NCBI GenBank assembly: GCA_034769895.1
Contig: CM068373.1
Coordinates: forward strand, 279,589,158-279,653,157
DNA: 64,000 nucleotides
From: Magicicada septendecula
Taxonomy: Eukaryota; Arthropoda; Insecta; Hemiptera; Cicadidae
Reading direction: 5' to 3'
Translations under genes and position numbers: made by a program
The notes under the pieces: generated by a model
What the model was told of the DNA's origin: nothing
The model's input: the letters and a program-made list of their open reading frames with translations, nothing else
Databases searched by the model: none
In this document: positions 56,287 to 64,000 of the stretch, piece after piece
Numbering within the stretch: position 1 is the stretch's first letter
Layout: the number at the start of each line of letters is the position of its first letter

Positions 56287-56288
<2 letters not shown>
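54445..56288 (-). repeat. 5' LTR of E3
   Basis: 1844 bp, the same length as the other LTR and carrying the same 22-bp and 175-bp arrays at a constant offset of 4522 bp. Confidence 0.92.

Positions 56289-56326
<38 letters not shown>
56289..56326. repeat. (AT)n tract between E3 and the solo LTR
   Basis: Alternating AT of about 38 bases, abutting LTR ends on both sides. Confidence 0.92.
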
Positions 56327-56328
<2 letters not shown>

Positions 56329-57585
56329 CAATGATACGAATTAAAACTGCATAGATAGGTTACATTGAAATTATTACAACTGAGTCTTATCTATAGGTAG
56401 GAAAATTTTATTAAATTAAAACATTAAAATTTACTATTGTATTATTACTTTATAATATAAAATTGTTTATTAATGAATTGTCTTTCAATAAATGAGTCTA
56501 TTGGCTTGCTTTGCAAATAAGTTATTTATGCGTAGAATTCCAAGTGTTTGCGTAGACTCCAGGCACTCCACAGTCTGCTCGTCTGCACCGCTGCGACTCT
56601 GCACGTCGACCGAACGAAGCTCACTAACGCTGAGTATCTACGTCGCGGCTTACACACGCACTGCGATATGAATCTGTTACTGTTTATAACTTGTCTACTC
56701 TTAATCTCAGGGATCAAAACTGGGTAAACATAGATCGTGTATTAGGCTTACACAAATTCCGGCTTCTTGAAGTGTTCTCGCGTCAACTCAAAATATCTCG
56801 TTAGATATTTTGTCCCTAACCCGGAAATCTTCCACTCTACGCGAAAAAGCACTAGAGTATGATCTATTAAAAATTATCTGAGTTCTATAATGGCAATGGT
56901 TACGAAGAACTCGAACCGTGAACCAATTTCTAAGTCTTAAGGAAATCGACTTGTTTTGTCACGAAAATCTCGTGACAGAGAGTACGTCTTTCTATGGCAA
57001 GACTTCGGAAAGAACTAAGCCATCCGTACGCTGTCAGCGTCCGACTCAAATAATTTTTAGACCTTCTGATTGGTAGAAATTCTATTAACGTCACAGATTT
57101 TCTTAATGATAGCCAGAAATCAGGCTGAAACTCTGTCCGATTCTGCAAAGGCCCTAGATTTAATCTACAAATTTTATTACTTTCTATGATATAACGAAAG
57201 TAAAAGAAGATTGATTTCATTAAAAAACCATATAAAAATTATAGTTGTGGAGAACTGAGTATATGGAAAATGTAGCTTATAACCATGAAAATACTCTGTC
57301 CAAATTTCAGAACGAAATGTTAATTTTCCTCGAAGTTATTAAATAAAATGTAAATCACACGCGCACTCGCGCACTTACACACAAATATTTTACATGACAT
57401 AAAAGAGTATAAAATTGTGAGCATTTTGACATAACACACTTTTTTAAACATAGCTTGGTTCAAAACGTATGACTACTTTACAAAGAAAAGAACAAAATCA
57501 ATTTAAAACATGTCTATAGCCGTCAGAAAATGTGTTATAGCCTTAGTGTCTCTATTATATGAACTTCATATTCTGTGTTTTGTTG

Positions 57586-57587
<2 letters not shown>
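56327..57587 (-). repeat. Solo LTR of the E2 family
   Basis: 1261 bp, equal in length to the full LTR of E2 (43355-44615) and sharing blocks throughout, such as GGTAGGAAAATTTATTAAAT-like near 56395 and GTATATGGAAAATGTAGC near 57258. Its first base pair reads TA instead of TG. (AT)n flanks both ends. It is the product of LTR-LTR recombination or an LTR left by deletion. Confidence 0.85.

Positions 57588-57621
<34 letters not shown>
57588..57621. repeat. (AT)n tract between solo LTR and E5
   Basis: Alternating AT of about 34 bases, again directly joined to LTR ends on both sides. Confidence 0.92.
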
Positions 57622-57625
<4 letters not shown>

Positions 57626-60540
57626 ACAACACAAATAAGCCACCCCAGTACCAGGGATAAAAAAGATAATTCTAAATGTAAATATACTTCATATCAAATA
57701 AAATATTTAAATATAAATAAAATATAAAAATTATAACACGACGAACGACGACATTACCCAACCCAAGTGATTGACCCAACAACAAAAACAAAAGAAGAAG
57801 GGAACCACGAAAAATACACAAGAGAAAAAGGTGATTGACCAAACAAATAGGAACTAACAAAAGCAGGGAAGAAACCAGAACCAAAGAAGAATAAAGACAA
57901 TTAAAGGAAGTGAACGAATTCCTACAACTAAATAGAAATTAAACCAGATGAGAAGAGGAGAACCGAATCAAAATGAAGACAATTGAAGATGAAGAAGATG
58001 AAGGAGAAGAAGAAGAAGGAAAAGGAAACAAAGTGAAACCAAGAAATAACAAACACCACATATAAAAGGGAGAAATGGTATACTCAAAGATAGAATACTG
58101 TAAATAAACCCCAAATGATTATCCACTAATGAAAACAAATATTATTGTAGTAAATGAGATAATTTATATACCTGTTTTAAACAAAAAACAGTTAAAAAAT
58201 AACTTAGTAAAGAAAAGTACACTAACCCAAATATTAAAGTTAGATGTAAGGAAATATATTTAACAAAATGTCATTAAGAATAAGTATAATTTTATAATGA
58301 AAGAAATAGTGAGAATAGAAAGAGAAATAATTATAGGGATTACCCACTAAGTAACACTTAATATAAACAGTGAAAAAACTGCAATAGTGTATGTGTAAAT
58401 ACCCCTAAATAGTGAGTGTATCAGTGATAAACACCAATTAATTAAAGGTGAAAGTGATATGTGGAAAAAGATATTATAAATAATAATAAAAGGTATTAGT
58501 AGTTAAGAAAACACTTACTGAATCATTGATGAACCAATAAATGATTTAAGTGAGCTTATGAAAAATTATACAATTAAGGATAGTTAGAAATAGTATTTAA
58601 AACAGAGATAAGTAAAGGACGTAATATTATTCAGGGAGAAAGCCCATGTAAAAACAGTTTGTGTTAACATGGAATGGAGGAAAGAAGTAGTAATGAAATA
58701 AGAATTTAAGTATACAATTAAAAAAAAAGGACACCCATGTTATAAGGGACAGTTATAAATTTCATAAAAGTGATGTTGTTTATCACAATAAAAATAATAT
58801 GTATTGTAAACAAAAATTAGCAAATAATAAGTTGGAAGGAAGTGATGATATTTCTCACTCAAAATAATAACTCTAATAACTTATAAAGAATTGTTCGTTT
58901 TAATGTTATGAATAGGATATGGCTGAAAGAAACTTGCAGTCCATAAGCCTAATTGTTATATTTTAAATATGGATAGTGAAAACTATATTGACATGTAATC
59001 AGAACACAAACAGAATCAAAACGCAACACAAACAATTATAATAACAAAGTGAAGCCCATCAGGCTGAATTAAAATGTAATTTAAATGAAATAAGTAAAAT
59101 ACCATCATGGCTACTTATGCCTATGAAAATGCATAACTGTCAGACACACACAAATGTCAATTGTAACAAATTCACAAGGAAATTTACAAATCTAAGGCAA
59201 GTAAATAGCCAGTAATTATGTGTAAATCATTTTAGAAGAGAAATTTTACTATAAAAGTTTAATTTAAAAGAGATATGTAATTATCAAATATCAACATAAT
59301 TAGACAAAAGTTAATGTATAATAGAATATGACCTTATGAGGTATCATTTTAAACTTTGAAAGGAAATAAAGACAATAGTGATATTATTTATTAGCCAGAA
59401 GGGATGTCAGAAGAATAAAATCAGTCGGAAAATATATAATAAATTTGAATAAAAATTTCAAATATGATAACAATGCTTTTGAAGGAGGCCTTAAAGGGTT
59501 ACTGTTACCATAGAAACGGGCCGTTGAATACTAATTTTCCTTTAAAAATATACACTCTGAAAAATGACGCGTGGGTAAGAGGTACGCAAGATTGAGATGA
59601 CCAAAATTTTACCTTAACAAGTTCAAAAGACGTTCAGAAGTCGACTACAAGAACAAATGACGAGTAGATGCAAGGCTTCTAATATTAACCGATGTCCTGG
59701 AACCAAATAACAGAAATTAAATAGCAGAAGGTCCCAAGACGAGATAGAAGAAGATGCCCGAAGCCTAAATCAGCCCCAAAATTGATGAATTTCCATTACC
59801 CCAGACGACAACATATCACCACCGTCTGAACTGATAAGTATCAACTAAATTCAATTATCCCAGAAACCAAATTACTTTAAATATTTCTCAAATCAATCAA
59901 AATTTCTCACTATTAAACAAAATTAATTTTCTTTCAAAGGTTTGAATCATAATCAACTTACGTAAAACAAATGTTAATTAAGATATAACCTCGCATTAGA
60001 GTGCGAAATTTGTAACAACTAATACGACACTACCGAACAATTTGTAAAAACACTTTATACTATTTAAGTACGTATAAGGTATGGTAGTGTACTTTTTTAA
60101 TGTAACCAGCTTTTATGTTTTATTTATAATCCAAAGAACCCCAGATTTTGAACAAACTAATATATTGTGTGTAAACAGAAGCCATTGTCGGCATCAGAAC
60201 AGTTTATTTCAAAATCAATTTCGCCAACCTAGAGATTTGTTTCATGTTCTAAGCCGGAGCAATTTGTTAAAAAATCATTTATAATACTTTTGTCATATTG
60301 ATTAATGACCAAATTTGCATTAAAATTACAGTACAGAGTATTACCATCGTTTTATTTCGTAGGACGTTGTATAATATATGTGTGTTAGCAATTTCTACCG
60401 ATCAAACAACTAGCGCTCGTCACGAGTGGACAATACGACAAACTGCACAGCGGCGGAATTATTTGAACACTCCAGCCGTCAACGCTGACAACACTTATTT
60501 AACTTGTAATTTAACAAATTTAATTGTTTTAATATAAACA
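57622..60540 (+). repeat. 5' LTR of element E5
   Basis: Starts TGTTACAACACAAATAAG after (AT)n and ends TATAAACA before the primer site, about 2.9 kb. AT-rich with a purine-rich left part and no credible gene. The start pattern matches 15367 and 44622. Confidence 0.6.
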
Positions 60541-60541
60541 A

Positions 60542-60570
60542 TTTGGCGCCACCCGGGATTCGCAACCCCT
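60542..60570 (+). promoter_or_regulatory. Primer-binding site of E5
   Basis: TTTGGCGCCACCCGGGATTC follows the LTR end directly. A second similar site, TTGGCGACCAACATAGTGAG, lies at about 60741 and is closer to the tRNA-Lys consensus in its middle. Confidence 0.55.
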
Positions 60571-60830
60571 ATGAATAAACAGGTAGGTTGTACTGATAAT
60601 TTAGACCACGCTACAGACTTCAGTAGTGACAACCATTATTGTAACGACCGGTGTGAGGCGAACACACCACACTAACAATTTCTACACATAAAAAACAAGT
60701 GTACACATTTTACAGATACGACCAGAACCTCTCGTTACAGATTGGCGACCAACATAGTGAGGCTAGGAAAGGACGACTAGCGGCGGTTATGAATAGACAT
60801 AATAAGGTTACAATATAAAGACAAAAAAAG

Positions 60831-61229
60831 ATGAAACGAAAAGATAGGCTACAACAACAAACGAAAATGCCCAAACAACAGAAACAATGGAGGTATGCAG
60901 AGTGGATGACAAAGTTATTTAAAAAGTTCAGTAAGGAAATGGAGTACATCAAGAAGAATACCACGGATCATGAAAGAGCACAAATGAGTCGCGCGAATGC
61001 TGTGGGATCACCAAACGACAAGATGTCACTGAGAGACATTTATGATGAAATGTGGAAGCTGGACACCAAGTATAATGAAGAAGAGACTATCGGAACAGCC
61101 CATGAAAAACGTGATAACAATGTGAGAAGAATGACCGAAGAAGATTGGGATAGATGGAGTGACAATGAAAAACGAAAGAACGGGAGTATACGCACAGGTG
61201 ACAGAGGAATTTACACAGGAGGAATATGA
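60831..61229 (+). pseudogene. E5 leader protein, N-terminal frame
   Basis: From ATG, a basic then acidic stretch (KRKDRLQQQTKMPKQQKQWR ... TEEDWDRWSDNEKRKN). The last 15 residues are out of frame: the sequence continues in the +1 phase at about 61170-61190 into the frame at 61159. No known domain; comparable in place to the coiled-coil start of gag in D. Confidence 0.5.
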
Positions 61230-61998
61230 CCAATGGAGACAATCTATAAGACAACCGGAACAACAAATACAAACAGAAAACGCAGAATTAAGAGAATGGA
61301 TAAGGGTTATGTTCGAACTATCCAGAGAAGATATTTGTAATTGGAGGAAGGTACATAATCAAGTAGAAGAGTTCACGGAAATGCCAAAACCAAAAACTCA
61401 AATAAAAAAAGAAGTAGTCCAAGTGAAGCAACAGAAGAAAATGCCAGAACTCACACAAGAAGAGTCGAAATTGGATAAAATGATAAGGATGATGATGGAG
61501 CAATTCGAACAAGACAAGGAAGAATTGAATAAAAAATTAGAATCATTGCAAGAAAGAAGGACAGAAGACAAGTAAGAAGATGATGAATATTTTAGGAAAC
61601 AAAGAGAAGAAAGGGAAGAGGAGTCCAGAGAGTTCAGGGAGAGCATACGTAGTATTTTCAAACCATTGCATGAAACACTGGACCGCATTTCGGAAGATAT
61701 CCAAGAAACGTGGAACAAGAACCGGGAACAGGTGGATGAGGAAATCAAAGAGAAGGAGGAGGAAATAGAGTTTCATGAAGAAGGCAAACAGACGGAAACG
61801 GGGATGAACAAGAGATGGGAAGAAACAAGCTACCCAGTAGATCAATTTGATGAAACAATAAATAATAGTTTCACACAATTGAAGGAAACACTAGACACCA
61901 CTTCTGAAGATAGTAAGGAGATGGAAATTGTAGAAGAAACAAGTGTATTGTTTTCTGAAAATAAAGATAACAATGACACCAAGAAAATTGTTTTGTGA
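61159..61998 (+). pseudogene. E5 coiled-coil protein, second frame with one in-frame stop
   Basis: One phase runs from 61159 to 61998 with a single TAA at 61573-61575. It encodes charged coiled coil (EEYDQWRQSIRQPEQQIQ, KLDKMIRMMMEQFEQDKEEL, then HETLDRISEDIQETWNKNRE) ending in an acidic tail and a stop. It resembles the N-terminal coiled coil of the D gag in composition, but no capsid domain follows. The frames at 61580 and on the minus strand are shadows. Confidence 0.5.
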
Positions 61999-63737
61999 CT
62001 GCCAGTAAAAATGTTTTTTTTTCTCAGGATACACGCATACTACCTATACTATTTCCTTTCTTCGTTTAATCCTGATGTAAACAAACAGGCGTGGCCCATC
62101 TATGCTATTTGCTGCATTGGAGCCGTGTCACTCTGACAGAAAGAGTACAGACAGGGTACATATAATATTGATACTGTATAAACACACGTAACTTGTAATA
62201 ATTTGTCCTGATCAAAGTAAAATTTGTGTGACTGTTGGCAGAACGACAGTGAAACATTTTATAACACCAGTTGATGGCTTTTTTATTAACCGTCTCAAAA
62301 TCGCAACAAAACAAAAAAGCTAAGTTTATTTAAATTGAAAATAGAAGCTTTAATAATTACCAGTGTATTGTATATTGTCAGTTGCTGTTAGACAGTAAGT
62401 CAATCCCTTCCACATCTGTGTCGGATATTGTAATCGCTTTAGTCAGCGTTAATATTGATAAGACTGTCCACAACGAAGTCGGTAATGTGGGTCAATTCCC
62501 AAAGCTTATCTTCTTCCGTGATTATATGCTCGACACATTGGCGCCACTTGTCCGCCATTGTTCGTTTACCTCCTTATCTATCAATTGTTTTTATATCAGG
62601 TAGCTTATATGTTTTGTTGTGACGGGCAACATTTCCTTTCAACTGGCTTCATATTAATTCAGTAGGATCAGTGATAAGGAGGAAGTCTTAAAACGATGTG
62701 ACCAGATTTAAGAGGTAAGATAACTTTCATATGACTATACAAACATTCTGCACATGCGCGTAACACATTACTGTGTGAACAGTGTCACCGCCCCTGACCA
62801 ATAACGTTTCAGATTTGTCACGTGGGTTTGTTTACACCAGCATTGAACTAAGAACGGAAATAGTAAATCTACCTACCTTCACACACACACACAAAATGTA
62901 TATGAAACACACCATTTCATATCATCAAAATAACACTTGACACAGCACGATGTAAATTTAAGTAATCAGTGGCGTAGCTAGAGGGATAGCTTCCCGCCAC
63001 AGGATAGGTCGCCGCCAATAAGGTCTTTCAGACAGACAGGCAGTACCAGCCCAATAGCGACAGTGGTGTAACATAGCCCTACGCAGTAAGTAGGCTAGGA
63101 CTGCCGAAAGACAGAGGTAAAGTTCCCCAATATTCAAAGGAATGTTAATAGGGAACCCCCCCCCCCCCAATTGCCTTCTTAAAAGGACAACGGCTCGTTA
63201 GTCCAAGTGTCATGTTGAGTTGTGGTAATTTGAGTTATAGATAGTGACTATCGAACAATCGATATAATATATTAACGGAGTACTATGTGATTGTATTCAT
63301 TTAACGTAAAGAGGCACTTTGAATAATACACAAAACATTTTTTAGTAATCCGTAAAAAAAACAATATAATTAATGTACATTTTTTTATTTTTAAACCTAG
63401 TAAAAATAGTATTCCCAACTGGTATCTTAGTATATTTAAGTTAACACTCATTATTTGTTTTCACTCCTTTTAAATTATCTCACTTTAAACCATGTTAATG
63501 CAGTAAACATGAAATTTAGAAAAAAATAATAAAATTACTTGTAAAAACTATTACATCATTTACATTTTGTTGTTTAATAAATCACATATTTTTATAAGAA
63601 CGTTATCCGGAAAACTGACTTCGAAATTATAGGTTTTTGTTTACAAATTTCAAGTAAGGTAACCTGGTCGAGTGAAATAATACCCTGACGCGGGAGAATT
63701 TACAACTTTGTAACTGGAACTTTATAACGGGGGGGGA

Positions 63738-63739
<2 letters not shown>
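61999..63739. other. Non-coding region
   Basis: No gene recognised. Near 62010 a TTTTTTTTTCTCAGG looks like a splice acceptor but has no supporting frame. A short (AC)n run is at 62880. At 62967 CAGTGGCGTAGCTAG resembles a common DNA-transposon terminal motif, without a partner. A C-run lies near 63156. Confidence 0.4.

Positions 63740-63823
<84 letters not shown>
63740..63823. repeat. (CT)n microsatellite
   Basis: About 84 bases of alternating CT after a G-run, a pyrimidine mirror tract. Confidence 0.95.
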
Positions 63824-63826
<3 letters not shown>

Positions 63827-64000
63827 CGCTGAAGAATCCATAGGTATATTGTCACACCCTAGGAAAAAAATAAAAGTACTGACCACTTTCTTGAACTACA
63901 GCTGGCAAAAATACTACACTATAACTGAGAGAAAAAATTAGTATCAGTTGCGTTCCAAGACTTAACTTGATCTACTGTATGATAAATGAAGACTATGTTC
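63824..64000. other. Right edge, nothing recognised
   Basis: Short AT-rich sequence without features. Confidence 0.5.

Larger units (their letters stand above)
49923..56288 (-). mobile_element. Recently inserted non-autonomous gypsy-type element E3
   Basis: LTRs at 49923-51766 and 54445-56288 have the same length (1844 bp); every block I compared was identical and all internal landmarks keep the same 4522-bp offset. Ends are TGCGAC...GTTGCA (TGCAAC...GTCGCA in element orientation), flanked on both sides by (AT)n. Internal DNA of 2.7 kb encodes one long frame and a cut-off start of pol. There is no capsid, RT active site, RNase H or integrase, so it depends on another element. Confidence 0.92.

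Noticed and set aside
62967-63170. DNA transposon with CAGTGGCGTAGCTAG terminus
   Set aside because: No inverted partner or target duplication could be found.

Overview
The window looks like nuclear DNA of an arthropod, most likely an insect. It is AT-rich, has no operons or long non-repeat genes, and is packed with eukaryotic transposable elements: Ty3/gypsy LTR retrotransposons, Penelope-like elements, LINE 3' ends with microsatellite tails, hAT and mariner fragments. I cannot name the species. I found no host gene, tRNA, rRNA or CRISPR array; every convincing coding stretch belongs to a mobile element.

Layout. 1-2500: minus-strand gypsy-type element A cut by the left edge, with a gag-like ORF, an overlapping acidic ORF carrying a PABP-binding (PAM2-like) motif, an initiator-tRNA-Met primer site and part of an LTR. 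2500-9450: LINE pieces, AT-rich LTR-like DNA, and a LINE split by a mariner fragment. 9750-15190: two related LTR-like repeats, a complete but decayed hAT element with target duplication (11933-13738), and microsatellites. 15194-21775: a nested complex. An inverted-repeat element is split by a second hAT (15283-20292, perfect 8-bp target duplication), which itself holds an LTR-type sequence and a Penelope-like fragment. 21950-22286: a second Penelope fragment.

24285-34445 (element D): the best preserved gypsy element, with 2-kb LTR copies, gag, protease, RT/RNase H and integrase. Gag, protease and RT lie in one frame separated only by UGA codons; integrase is one frame off. 35504-60540: a chain of LTR elements and LTR remnants sitting in (AT)n tracts: a 2.8-kb LTR, element E2 (38715-44615, decayed pro-pol), a 3.2-kb LTR, a 1.9-kb LTR, element E3 (49923-56288, equal-length 1844-bp LTRs), a 1261-bp solo LTR and element E5 (LTR 57622-60540 plus a coiled-coil ORF). 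The rest to 64000 is non-coding with simple repeats.

How the parts relate. Most LTR elements from 24 kb rightward carry variants of a tRNA-Lys primer site, placed 0-10 nt from the LTR end, and several share the (AT)n target preference and a 4-bp ATAT duplication. E3 appears recently inserted although it lacks capsid, RT, RNase H and integrase, so it must have been moved by a relative. The most interesting signals are the PAM2-like motif in element A, the capsid-less recently mobile E3, the (AT)n insertion chain, the UGA-separated gag/pro/pol of D, and a perfect 44-bp foldback enclosing a hammerhead-like motif at 37441-37583.
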